NCBI GenBank assembly: GCA_964547995.1
Contig: CAZJRB010000011.1
Span: 41,194-105,193, forward strand
Direction: 5' to 3'
From: CAZJRB01 sp964547995
Lineage (GTDB): Bacteria; Planctomycetota; Planctomycetia; Pirellulales; Thermoguttaceae
Length of the DNA: 64,000 nt
Both the position numbers and the translations under genes were made by a program. The notes below the pieces were generated by a model. The model worked only from the letters and a program-made list of their open reading frames with translations. It was not told where the DNA came from and ran no database searches. Of the stretch, positions 34,871 through 43,439 are shown one piece after another. The first letter of the stretch is position 1, and every line of letters starts with the position of its first letter.

Positions 34871-37507
34871 TTATTTCACGACAGATTCAGCCTGTTTTTT
34901 GCCTTCTTTATCCGCATCGCCATGGGGCTGCTGCCTGTACAACTCCCGGTAGGCCCGCTTCGCATCTTCAATGGTCGCATTCGCACCATGTTTCTTCCGG
35001 GCTTCGGCCCAGGCGGTCGATCTCCGGCGTCGTTCATTGCGCCGGAAACTCTCGCCTTCCGGCCAGAACAAATCGCGATACGCCCGCAAGTGAAATTCCT
35101 GTTCGTATTCGCACAGGCCGGCGCCGCCGCTGTCGACCAGTTTCAGAGAGACCGTTGCCACGCCGGCTTTCGACAAGGATGAAAGATCGACCTGCTTGAC
35201 CTTTTGCGGATTCCAGGCCGGCACATCGACCGTCTCTCTGCCTTGAATCGCCACCTTGCCGTCATGCTCGACACTCCACTCAAGGACCGCCTTTCTGTAC
35301 GGTATGCTCGTATCATTGTCGACCCACAACTCCATGACCTCGGCGTTCTGGATAAGTCGCGGCAACGCTATTGTCGGCCGGTTCATTTGCGCCATGGCGA
35401 AGTAGCCCTTCTTGGGCCTGAGGTCATGGCTGACAATGGACTTCGGCCACGTGGCGGCATTGACATCCACAAAATGGAACTGGAAGTAACCGCCCACCCT
35501 CTTTGAGAGCCGCCAACCCTTGGTCACCTCCATGAGTATGTCTGCCTGGACCGTCTGGCTCGCCTGAATGTGCTCTTCCAGAGTCTGGGGCATGCGATTT
35601 TGGCGAAAACCGATGGCCTGCTTGATCTCCCTTGGTTTGGTCTGAACATTCCCGTAAAGCGTTTTGGCGTCCTTTGCCGGTGCTTTTCCCCAATGCTCCG
35701 GATATTTCAGCATTGTCTCGTACCCGTCGATCGCTTCTCCGCCGTACTCGCCGATGGTGATCATCCGATCGTCTTCCGGGTAGACGAGCGTCCATCGCCA
35801 CGGTTGGCCGGGGGCACCGTACCAACCCTGGTAGCTATGCACGTCGTCGATCACGTTCGCCCACTGCTCTAGCGTCAGCGACTTGTAGCCGGTGCGCCCC
35901 TTTGCGGGATCCCCGATCACCTGCCAGGGATGGCCGCTGATGGGCACGATCACCCGGTCGGGATCCTGGGCAAGCGTCAAGGCGACAAGCTTGTCCGGCT
36001 CAAATGCCGTTTCGTTGGAATAGCAGTGCAGGACCACGCCGGGATTGTTATGGGTGACCCTGGCCAGCGCGACGGCAGCGGCTTCCAACCCCGCCATGAC
36101 CTGCGTGCCGTGCTTGGGATACGCACCGCCGACGTCCTGTTGCGACATAATCCCCAGCCGGTCCTCGAGTTCCCGGACCTCGGGAAACTGAACGTGCTGG
36201 CAGGAGCGGACCGCGTTGTAGCCCGCCGCTTTCAGCATCAGCAGAATATCGACGATCTTCTCCGTTTCGCCCCAGTACCACAAAGCGTTCAAACCGGTGA
36301 TATTGGCCCCGTACAGCATGACGGGCTTGCCGTTCAGCAACATTCTCCCGGCCGAGTGACCCTCGCGCGGGTTGACTTCGCTGACGATCCCGAACGAGCG
36401 ATAGCCGAAGATCGCGTCGCGCGCGTCGACAATCTTCCCGCCGCCGTCTTTCAAGGTAACCCGACAGCGATAGAGCCACGGTTCCTCCGGCGACCATCGT
36501 TTTGCATCCGGCATGGGGATGTTGACCGCCAGGTCGGTCAGCCCTTTTTTCGCTTCAAGTTTCTCGACATGTTTGTATGCCTTGCCCTTGAAGTTCTCCG
36601 GCATGACGTCGATCTCGACAACGATCGGCATCGCGGCGGCCGCGTCTACCCGAACCTTGATTGCGGAGTTGCCGTCTTGCGGCCTGCCGCGTGCATAGAG
36701 TTCCGCGACACAAGCTTCGCCGACCGTTTCGAGATACACTTCGCGGTGGATCCCGTAGCCCGTCCCCATATGCGGATCCCCCCTCTGGAAGCCCGTTAGC
36801 GACTTGCTTCGATCACGGACGATCCGCCCCATCGGCGGTGGGCATGTGGGCATGGGAAACACGGCCCAACCGGCCGAAGGCTCGCCGAACCAGGAACCTT
36901 CCGAAACGCGGACCGCCAGCTTGTTCTCTTTCTGAAGCAGAGACGTAACGTCAAAACGGAAGGGCTCGCAGTAACCGGTATGGCTGCCCAGCTTCTTGCC
37001 GTTGAGCCAGACCTCGGCGGTCCAGTCCGCGCCCTCAAATACCAGGAATACCCGCTTGTTGCCTGAAGGGCTGTCCGATTTGAAAGACGTTCGGTACCAC
37101 AGAACACAACCGTAGGGGACGGTTTTACCCTTCTTTCCTCCCGGCTTGCTGGTCTTGAACCGCCACTCGGGCATCGTGACCCGGTCCCACTCGGAGTCAT
37201 CCAGATCGGCCCCGTACCATTTTTTCATGGGAGGCGGCTCTGTGCCGGGGCTCCCTGCTGCATACGGCCCCTCACCCATTTCATAGCGGGCGCGCCAGGT
37301 CTGGGAACACAGATCCCGGCGGGCACGCACATCGACTTTTTCGGGGATGCTCTGCAAGAAGGGTTCGTACTTCTTCCGCAACTGCCCCATCGCTTTCGCC
37401 AGGTCTTTCTCGTTGCGGATCGGCTCGTTGCCGGAGGCATCCGACGCCAACGATGCTGGCAAAGACGCCGCCACAAAAATCATGCCCGACAATATAAAGT
37501 GCCTCAT
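34871..37507 (-). CDS. Secreted GH2-family glycosidase, large
   Basis: 878 residues, signal peptide MRHFILSGMIFVAASLPASLA. A long N-terminal region (LAKAMGQLRKKYEPFLQSIPEKVDVRARRDL) precedes the sugar-binding domain with VLWYRTSFK and AEVWLNGKKLGSHTGYCEPFRFDVTSLL. An Ig domain and the barrel follow: FGYRSFGIVSEVNPREG and RMLLNGKPVMLYGANITG. The acid/base candidate is in VVLHCYSNETAF and the nucleophile candidate in ITIGEYGGEAIDGYE. The C-terminal charged tail (RRNERRRRSTAWAEARKKHGAN) is unusual. The start ATG overlaps the TGA of the upstream esterase remnant as ATGA (37504-37507), so it was once translationally coupled to it. Confidence 0.85.
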   Translation of the reverse strand: MRHFILSGMIFVAASLPASLASDASGNEPIRNEKDLAKAMGQLRKKYEPFLQSIPEKVDVRARRDLCSQTWRARYEMGEGPYAAGSPGTEPPPMKKWYGADLDDSEWDRVTMPEWRFKTSKPGGKKGKTVPYGCVLWYRTSFKSDSPSGNKRVFLVFEGADWTAEVWLNGKKLGSHTGYCEPFRFDVTSLLQKENKLAVRVSEGSWFGEPSAGWAVFPMPTCPPPMGRIVRDRSKSLTGFQRGDPHMGTGYGIHREVYLETVGEACVAELYARGRPQDGNSAIKVRVDAAAAMPIVVEIDVMPENFKGKAYKHVEKLEAKKGLTDLAVNIPMPDAKRWSPEEPWLYRCRVTLKDGGGKIVDARDAIFGYRSFGIVSEVNPREGHSAGRMLLNGKPVMLYGANITGLNALWYWGETEKIVDILLMLKAAGYNAVRSCQHVQFPEVRELEDRLGIMSQQDVGGAYPKHGTQVMAGLEAAAVALARVTHNNPGVVLHCYSNETAFEPDKLVALTLAQDPDRVIVPISGHPWQVIGDPAKGRTGYKSLTLEQWANVIDDVHSYQGWYGAPGQPWRWTLVYPEDDRMITIGEYGGEAIDGYETMLKYPEHWGKAPAKDAKTLYGNVQTKPREIKQAIGFRQNRMPQTLEEHIQASQTVQADILMEVTKGWRLSKRVGGYFQFHFVDVNAATWPKSIVSHDLRPKKGYFAMAQMNRPTIALPRLIQNAEVMELWVDNDTSIPYRKAVLEWSVEHDGKVAIQGRETVDVPAWNPQKVKQVDLSSLSKAGVATVSLKLVDSGGAGLCEYEQEFHLRAYRDLFWPEGESFRRNERRRRSTAWAEARKKHGANATIEDAKRAYRELYRQQPHGDADKEGKKQAESVVK

Positions 37508-37774
37508 TTAGAAAATTCCTCCTTCTGTTCGGCGACGATCCTCATGAGTTCGTCGCAATAGCGGTGTGCCATCTTGACCAGCGATTTTCGATCGAAATGA
37601 AAGCTTTTCTCTCCGTCGCAGAACGTCCCCGGGGATCCGCCAGTCGTTGCCCAACGGCTGTTGTGCTGCTTTGGGGCCGTTGCCGCTGTTGGCGTCCTTT
37701 GCGCCGTCGGCTTCTTCCGCCCTCAGAATTCCCGTTGCCGCGATTGCGGCAAGAATGACCAAGATATTCCGCAT
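37504..37774 (-). pseudogene. SASA-type esterase remnant with internal deletion
   Basis: ATG 37772-37774 opens MRNILVILAAIAATGILRA and continues to LGNDWRIPGD, a signal and linker like those of the esterase at 58297-60501 (IAAT, then GKDWQIP). Directly after this, in another frame, the DNA reads CDGEKSFHFDRKSLVKMAHRYCDELMRI and stops at TGA 37504-37506. That is the normal end of a SASA esterase, including the catalytic D-x-x-x-x-H(F) segment. The whole central catalytic domain (GQSNMAG through WHQGES) is missing and the ends are out of frame. It starts within the TGATG overlap of the upstream gene and ends in an ATGA overlap, so its operon position is preserved. Confidence 0.8.
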
Positions 37775-40044
37775 CACTTGTTTTTCTTCTTTCTGCCGCT
37801 CTTCTTGGGCGTTTTCGGTTTGTGCGCCGTTCGCAATCCGTAGCGGTTCCTCTCTTCCTCCTTCATTGCGACCGGAGCGACCTCCAGGTTGGGTTTGCCG
37901 TCTCCGGCATACAGCACGGCGGCCTCGCCCTTCTTGAGATCCAGCGTCCAGACGCCGGGGCTTCGCGTTGTCAGCTTCATTTCGCGGTTGGCAAGCACCT
38001 TGGGTGTTTCGCCTGCAAAGTCGGCCTTCACCACGCAGGGTTCGCCGGCGAGCGACTCGATTCGGATCCACGCCGTCTTGCCTTCGCGTCGAACGGCACT
38101 GACGAGAAACGCGCCTTGGGCGCGCAGGTTGTGGAACACCGCCTCTTGCCATTGTGGAGGGACGCCGGGAAAGACGCGAATCTTGCCGCCCCAGCTCTGA
38201 AGGAGCATCTCCTGGAGCATGTGGCACGTTGCGCCGTACGTCTCGGAACACGGGTTGCCCCCCGGTTGGTGCATCGTGTTCGGGGCAATTTGAAAACTCT
38301 TCAGGGAACTCTGCATGTGCCGCAATGCCCCCGCGCCGTCGCCCATCATTGAACAGACGGAACTCTGGTAGGCTTGCGACCAGGCGTGGACGTTCCTTCT
38401 TCCGGAAGTCCAGTGGTCGAAAGACTTCCGTATCAAGTCCCGGCGTTCCGGCTGGTCCCAGTTAATCTCGCAGTAGGGGTAGATCATCATCAAGTGCGAC
38501 CAGTGCCGGTGCCCAACCGGCGCAGGGGCGCCGGGAGCGTTCATGTATCCGTTTTCATCTTGAGGGTATTTTGCCAGATTCTCGAGCACGTCTTTCCACT
38601 GGGCGGCCTTTTCATCCTTCAGTCCCAGCCGCTGGGTGATCCAAAGCAACGTCTTACAGCCCCAGCAAAGCGAAGAGAGGTCGTAGTTCGTATCCGGTCC
38701 GGAGTACGACTCGGGCGAATGCCCGTGCGGTACGTGGTAGACCCCCTTTGCGTCTTTTTCGATTTGATGGAGATAGGCGCCGACGGCCAGCCTCAACAAC
38801 GGGTAGAGCTGTTCCTTCAGAAACGTTTCGTCCATCGTACAGCGGTACTGGATCCAGAGATTGTGGCACGTCCAGATGAGGTTTGCCTTCTCACCGGCGT
38901 CGTCGAACTTGTTCGTCAAGTCCTGCCCCGTGGCCCGGGAAATGCCGGCCGAATCGTGCTGCCACTCTTTCGGCACATTCGCGGTCAGATTGGGCATGTT
39001 CTTGTAAAGCGAATCCGAGAGGTTCTCGGCCATACCCAGGCGATTTGCGGCCGGAAACGGCCAGTAGAGCACCTGCATGTTCATGTTCCACCAAGCCGCC
39101 GGCCAGCGCGACTTGACGTACCAGGGCCCCATCAGGTCGCAGATTGGTCCGCCTTTGCGAATGGCCGACCCGAGCTTGTAGATCTGGATCCAGTAGAAGG
39201 TCTCCAGCTCGGCGAAAGGAACCGAGAGGAAGCTGGCCGGATAAAAGTCCTTCCACCATTGGCGATGGGTTTGAACGAACTCGTCGAAGTCCATCGCGGC
39301 CGCGCGTTCGACGGCGGCAACGGCCCGGTCCGCAGAACCTTTTTCCGGAAACCGGTCGACAATGCTCACGAAGAGGCGGTGCGCGCCGTCTTCCAGCGCC
39401 ACGTCGCGCCAGGCGGTCGTGTAGTCCCCGCCAAAGATGCGGGACTGGGTACAGACGTTGACCCCGCCGCGTGTGGTGATCTCCGGCGCCGGATTGCGAT
39501 GGGGAGACTTCCTCGCGCCGCGCTCGACACGAGCATCCCCCGGAATCCACTGCAATTGCGCGGCGCCGTCCTTCTCGGGGAACTTCCACTGGAAGACAAT
39601 GACCGGCTTGGTAGCATGAGCGAAAAGCTGCAAGGCCACGTCTCCCCCGGCCGTACGGACTTTTCCCACAAATTCCGCCTGGTACAGATCCAGCCGCGCA
39701 TCCCAGCCGGAAATCGGAGCGGGCGGCTTCAGTTCAAAATGCCCAATCGGCAGCCGCCCGATGCGCGCGAGAGCGGAGTACTTGCCGTCCATGGGCGCAT
39801 GTTCGGCAACGTCCGTCCGCCCGATGTCCAGCCGCAGGCAATCTTCCTGCTGGTAGAGCATGGCCCCCACGACTCCGTTACCGACAAAGGGGCCTGTGAA
39901 CGGGCCCGTCGGCGCAGCCTTCCAAACCAGGTCGTGCCGCGCCAGAAATGTCTTCCAGTCCACCTTGACCTGTAGATCGGTGTCGGCGGCGCATGCTTGA
40001 CCGACCACGCTCAAGACCAGCCCCGTCATCAAAAGCCTGTTCAT
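37774..40044 (-). CDS. Secreted GH95-like (alpha/alpha)6 glycosidase, divergent
   Basis: About 756 residues from ATG 40042-40044 (MNRLLMTGLVLSVVGQACAA signal; AAGGAG upstream). The start LVWKAAPTGPFTGPFVGNGVVGAMLYQQEDCLRLDIGRTDVAEH keeps the GNG..GAM landmark of GH95 but differs elsewhere. The barrel has WPAAWWNMNMQVLYWPFPAANRLGMAENL and VGHRHWSHLMMIYPYCEINW. The C-terminus RVFPGVPPQWQEAVFHNLRAQGAFLVSA is GH95-like, followed by a Lys-rich tail (KKSGRKKKNK). The substrate may differ from the other three. It overlaps the remnant downstream by one base, showing a shared operon. Confidence 0.78.
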   Translation of the reverse strand: MNRLLMTGLVLSVVGQACAADTDLQVKVDWKTFLARHDLVWKAAPTGPFTGPFVGNGVVGAMLYQQEDCLRLDIGRTDVAEHAPMDGKYSALARIGRLPIGHFELKPPAPISGWDARLDLYQAEFVGKVRTAGGDVALQLFAHATKPVIVFQWKFPEKDGAAQLQWIPGDARVERGARKSPHRNPAPEITTRGGVNVCTQSRIFGGDYTTAWRDVALEDGAHRLFVSIVDRFPEKGSADRAVAAVERAAAMDFDEFVQTHRQWWKDFYPASFLSVPFAELETFYWIQIYKLGSAIRKGGPICDLMGPWYVKSRWPAAWWNMNMQVLYWPFPAANRLGMAENLSDSLYKNMPNLTANVPKEWQHDSAGISRATGQDLTNKFDDAGEKANLIWTCHNLWIQYRCTMDETFLKEQLYPLLRLAVGAYLHQIEKDAKGVYHVPHGHSPESYSGPDTNYDLSSLCWGCKTLLWITQRLGLKDEKAAQWKDVLENLAKYPQDENGYMNAPGAPAPVGHRHWSHLMMIYPYCEINWDQPERRDLIRKSFDHWTSGRRNVHAWSQAYQSSVCSMMGDGAGALRHMQSSLKSFQIAPNTMHQPGGNPCSETYGATCHMLQEMLLQSWGGKIRVFPGVPPQWQEAVFHNLRAQGAFLVSAVRREGKTAWIRIESLAGEPCVVKADFAGETPKVLANREMKLTTRSPGVWTLDLKKGEAAVLYAGDGKPNLEVAPVAMKEEERNRYGLRTAHKPKTPKKSGRKKKNK

Positions 40045-40101
40045 CAACGTCAATCTCCTTGATTCCAAGACGGCAACCGGCAGTTGAAGATTTCCCCGTA
40101 G

Positions 40102-40121
40102 CCACGGTCGCCAGACCGTGG
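40102..40121. repeat. Small palindrome E0 (CCACGGTC stem)
   Basis: Arms CCACGGTC (40102-40109) and GACCGTGG (40114-40121) with loop GCCA. Confidence 0.7.
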
Positions 40122-40142
40122 GGATCTGCGTTGCCCTTCTAA

Positions 40143-40248
40143 GTAGGACGGATTGTCAATCCGTCCGGTGTTGGGTATCCAAGCTAAACGATCTGGGTGC
40201 CTCCGGCAGTTTCACGTTCTCCCCGGACGGATTAGCAATCCGTCCTAC
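40143..40248. repeat. Composite palindromic repeat, type E, inverted pair
   Basis: First palindrome GGACGGATT/AATCCGTCC (40146-40166, centre GTC) and second with the same arms (40225-40245, centre AGC). The pair is bounded by GTAGGACGGATT on the left and AATCCGTCCTAC on the right, exact reverse complements. Confidence 0.85.
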
Positions 40249-40337
40249 ATGGAACCGGCGACCACTGCTTGTGTGTTCACAAGCAAAGCGCCAAGTTCGT
40301 TTCTTTGGTAACTCATTCGTGGTTGTTGTGGAAAGTT

Positions 40338-40422
40338 GGGTGCCATGCCCACGCTTGCGTGGGCATGTCGTGAATCCCGCAAGAAACCGCTACATGCCCA
40401 CGCAAGCGTGGGCATGGCACCC
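40338..40422. repeat. Composite palindromic repeat, type D (B-related), inverted pair
   Basis: Palindromes CATGCCCACGC/GCGTGGGCATG at 40344-40367 (centre TT) and 40393-40416 (centre AA). Outer boxes GGGTGCCATG (40338-40347) and CATGGCACCC (40413-40422) are identical to those bounding the type B composite at 10 kb. Confidence 0.88.
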
Positions 40423-40474
40423 GAAAATCCGGCTTTCCGCAACAGGTACTCATTAGCATGGCAATTCACGCTGC

Positions 40475-43432
40475 TTATTTCCGTTTCTCTCCTGTCTTTT
40501 CCGGCATTACGAACCGTAGGCAAACCTTCCCCTCGAACGGGCTTGTCCCCTTGAGAAACGGTTCGATGTAGTTGCCCCACTGCTTCCCGAGCCAGTAGTA
40601 ATTCACGAGATTCAGGGCGCGGAGGGTCACTCGGCCGTCGGCGTCGACCGCCGTCTGGCAATGGGTGGGGAAATCGCTATTGCGGACGACCGCCAGTCCC
40701 GGCCCGTCCTTGCCTGCCGTGGCCGAGAACCGAAGAATGTTCCGTTTGACCGCCAGGAAGTCGACGGGAGCATGGTATTGCTGGCCCGCCGCGAAGTGGA
40801 GATTGTGGCTGTCCTCGGCAAACGGCCAGTCGATCTTCTTTCCGCGGACGGCGCCGGGATGCAGGATCCGTTTCGTCGCCGTGCCTTCCGGCCGGCCGAT
40901 GTGGTCTTTCGGATAGGTTGTCCAGAGCGATTTCCGCTTCCAGCAGATGGTGTCGGTCCCGTTCGCCATCGGTGCAGTGAAGCCCACGTAACCGATTTGT
41001 CCGATCTTGCCTTCGGCCGCGATCGTATAGGCGATGTCCAGGCCGAGACCGTCGATCTTCTGCTCGATCGTCATGGCGGGCCCGTTGTTGAACTGGCCCT
41101 TGGTCGTGACCCACAAGGCATTCCCCTCGATCTTGTGGGCGACGTCCGAGGCCGTCCAGTCCGAAAGAGACACCAAGGGCCGGGGAAGCGCCTTCTTGGG
41201 ACACGGCGGCATGATGAGCGGTTCCAGCGGCGCGGCTAGCAGTTGCTTGCCGTCGATCGCAATCGAGTTGACGAACCCCGTCTTTGCGTCAACGCCTACG
41301 GCGACCCGTCCGCTCTTCAGCGTAATGGCGTCGGCGCCAACCTTCACGGCAACGGGTTCCGACGTTTCTTCGCCGGCCGTATCGGAAGACTCCGGGAACG
41401 CAATGCGCACGTCGTCCACCTCGCGACCCGAGGCGTCGGCAAACCGTATCGCGACGCTGTCGCAACTGCTCCAATCCTGGCCGGGAATCGTAACGGCGCC
41501 TTCGGTATGCGGCGCGATTGCCGGGGCCTTGGCGGTTCCCTTGACCTTGCCTGCCCGGTAACGAATCGTCAACTCATCGAACGGCGTATGGTCGAAGCGG
41601 TTCGCCACGGGGAGCGTCAGGGGCTGCCCGTCGTCAGGCCGGTCGACTTCGGTCTTCAGAACGCGAACCGGCGAGTAGGCTTTCCGGGTGAGGTGAAATT
41701 CCGGCTTCTCGCGCCGCCACATGTCGACGATCCCCCAGGGGCCCACCTTGCCGTCGATCATGCACCAAATGGCGCCGCCGAGCGTGCGTTCCGATTTCAA
41801 CGCGTCGTCCCACATCCGCTTCATCCCCAGCCCCCAGTAGTTGCACACGTTTGGGTCGAACTCGATCAGATGTCGGCAATAGCAGGCGACATGAATCCAT
41901 TCGTCGTGGATAATCGGCATGACCTTGGGCGGGTTGGACCTTTCGCACCGATTGGTGCGTTTGTCCCAGATCCTGGCCTGATTCAGGGCACCGTCCTTCG
42001 GGTAGTGGCTGCTGAGGATGTCGTAGCTCTTGACGCCCGGGGCCACGGTGCGCGGGAAGCTGAACATGAGCGGCCGTTCGGGATCCACGGCCTTGGCGTG
42101 TTTGTAACATTCGGCGATGCCCGGACCCCAGTACGATTCGTTGCCGAGCGACCAGATGACAACGCTCGGGTGGTTCCGGTGCGACTCGATCATCTCGGCC
42201 ATCTGGCTGAAATATTGATCGCGATGATTATTGATGTCTCTGTGCTTCACGAAGACCACGGCCGTTTCGTCTTCGACGTAAATCCCCAGCTCGTCGCAGG
42301 CGTCGAGAAACTCGACCGTGGTCGGATAGTGCGCCGTGCGCACAAAATTGACGTTCGCCCTTTTTAGCAGCTCCGCATCCAACCGGGCGTACTCGGGCGT
42401 TGCCGCGCGGCCCAGGGTGGGGTGGAAATCGTGGCGATTGACGCCGCGCAATTTGACCGGCCTGCCGTTGATGAGCATCTTGTTCCCGTCGATCTTGATC
42501 GTGCGGAATCCGACCCGCCGCGTCCATTTCGCCACCTCGGTTCCGCCTTGAGTTACGACCAGGGTCAGCGTGTAGAGATTCGGGTGTTCGGCGTCCCACG
42601 GCCGGACCGATTTGACGTCCACGGTGCGGTCGAGCCACTTGTCGGTCAGGTCGAACGTCTCGGTTGCGACGGTCTTTCCGTCGGGCGACGCGAGCGTCGC
42701 ACGCAAAACGGCGGCCTTCCCCGGTTGGTCGAGCTTCGTCCGTATCCGCAACAAGCCGTTCTTGTAGTCGTCGGTCAGGCCGGCATTCAGGTAAAGGTGC
42801 TTCAGATGGCAGGCGGGCAACGCGATCAGTTCGACCTTGCGCAGGATGCCGGCGATGCAGTTCCCGGCGTAAACGCTGCCCAGGGAAATATCGTCCTTTT
42901 CGTCCGTCACTTCCACCCGTAGTTCGGCCGGTTCGCCCGGGGTGACGAGCTGCGTCAGGTCGCAGTCCCACATAGTGAAGCCGCCGCGATGGTCGCGAAC
43001 GTGCTTGCCGTTGACGAATACTCGCACGTATCCGTAAACGCCGTGAAACCGCAGGAGGATTTTCGCGCCCTTGAATTCTGCGGGAATGTCGAGAGTTCTC
43101 CGATAGCTGAAGGGGCGGCCAAAGCCGATCTGAAACCCCTGCACTGCCGGCTCGCCCGGCACGGCAACCGGCTTCCACGCTTTCCCATCCAGGCTGATCT
43201 CCCATTGGCCGTTGAGGCTGACGACCGGCCGCTCGATGCCGGCCACGGAAGCAGGCTCGGGGCGAAGGACGGGGGGAGCAACGATTTCCGCTCCATTAGC
43301 CGAATCGCAAGGCACGCCGAGCGCCCAGATGGCCGCCGCATACAAACCCAACACGGCTTTCGCGATCGCCCTCGAAAAAATCCTCGCGTTGTTTGAGTGA
43401 ATTCTACTCATCACGTATGTTGCCTTTGTCAT
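40475..43432 (-). CDS. Secreted GH2-family beta-galactosidase-like enzyme
   Basis: 985 residues. After an export signal (AKAVLGLYAAAIWALGV) come a jelly-roll (SLNGQWEISLDG, FSYRRTLDIPAEFKGAKILLRFHGV, RVFVNGKHV), Ig-like domains, and the barrel starting RVGFRTIKIDGNKMLINGRPVKLRGVNRHDFHP, which is LacZ-like. The acid/base Glu432 is in VVIWSLGNES. The probable nucleophile is Glu511 in IIHDEW. C-terminal domains resemble the small-chain region of LacZ (SGRVAVGVDAKTGFVNSIAIDGKQLL). This is the most galactosidase-like GH2 of the three in the locus. An alternative ATG lies seven codons in. It begins 7 nt after the alpha-galactosidase gene ends. Confidence 0.88.
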   Translation of the reverse strand: MTKATYVMSRIHSNNARIFSRAIAKAVLGLYAAAIWALGVPCDSANGAEIVAPPVLRPEPASVAGIERPVVSLNGQWEISLDGKAWKPVAVPGEPAVQGFQIGFGRPFSYRRTLDIPAEFKGAKILLRFHGVYGYVRVFVNGKHVRDHRGGFTMWDCDLTQLVTPGEPAELRVEVTDEKDDISLGSVYAGNCIAGILRKVELIALPACHLKHLYLNAGLTDDYKNGLLRIRTKLDQPGKAAVLRATLASPDGKTVATETFDLTDKWLDRTVDVKSVRPWDAEHPNLYTLTLVVTQGGTEVAKWTRRVGFRTIKIDGNKMLINGRPVKLRGVNRHDFHPTLGRAATPEYARLDAELLKRANVNFVRTAHYPTTVEFLDACDELGIYVEDETAVVFVKHRDINNHRDQYFSQMAEMIESHRNHPSVVIWSLGNESYWGPGIAECYKHAKAVDPERPLMFSFPRTVAPGVKSYDILSSHYPKDGALNQARIWDKRTNRCERSNPPKVMPIIHDEWIHVACYCRHLIEFDPNVCNYWGLGMKRMWDDALKSERTLGGAIWCMIDGKVGPWGIVDMWRREKPEFHLTRKAYSPVRVLKTEVDRPDDGQPLTLPVANRFDHTPFDELTIRYRAGKVKGTAKAPAIAPHTEGAVTIPGQDWSSCDSVAIRFADASGREVDDVRIAFPESSDTAGEETSEPVAVKVGADAITLKSGRVAVGVDAKTGFVNSIAIDGKQLLAAPLEPLIMPPCPKKALPRPLVSLSDWTASDVAHKIEGNALWVTTKGQFNNGPAMTIEQKIDGLGLDIAYTIAAEGKIGQIGYVGFTAPMANGTDTICWKRKSLWTTYPKDHIGRPEGTATKRILHPGAVRGKKIDWPFAEDSHNLHFAAGQQYHAPVDFLAVKRNILRFSATAGKDGPGLAVVRNSDFPTHCQTAVDADGRVTLRALNLVNYYWLGKQWGNYIEPFLKGTSPFEGKVCLRFVMPEKTGEKRK

Positions 43433-43439
43433 CCCGGGA

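Larger units (their letters stand above)
40045..40474. other. Repeat-filled intergenic region inside the polysaccharide locus (430 bp)
   Basis: No gene. It contains hairpin E0 (40102-40121), the type E inverted pair (40143-40248) and the type D inverted pair (40338-40422), all described separately. It separates two operon segments of the locus and would be the natural site of transcription termination after the GH2 gene and of a fresh promoter for the GH95-like gene, though no clear promoter was identified. Confidence 0.6.
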
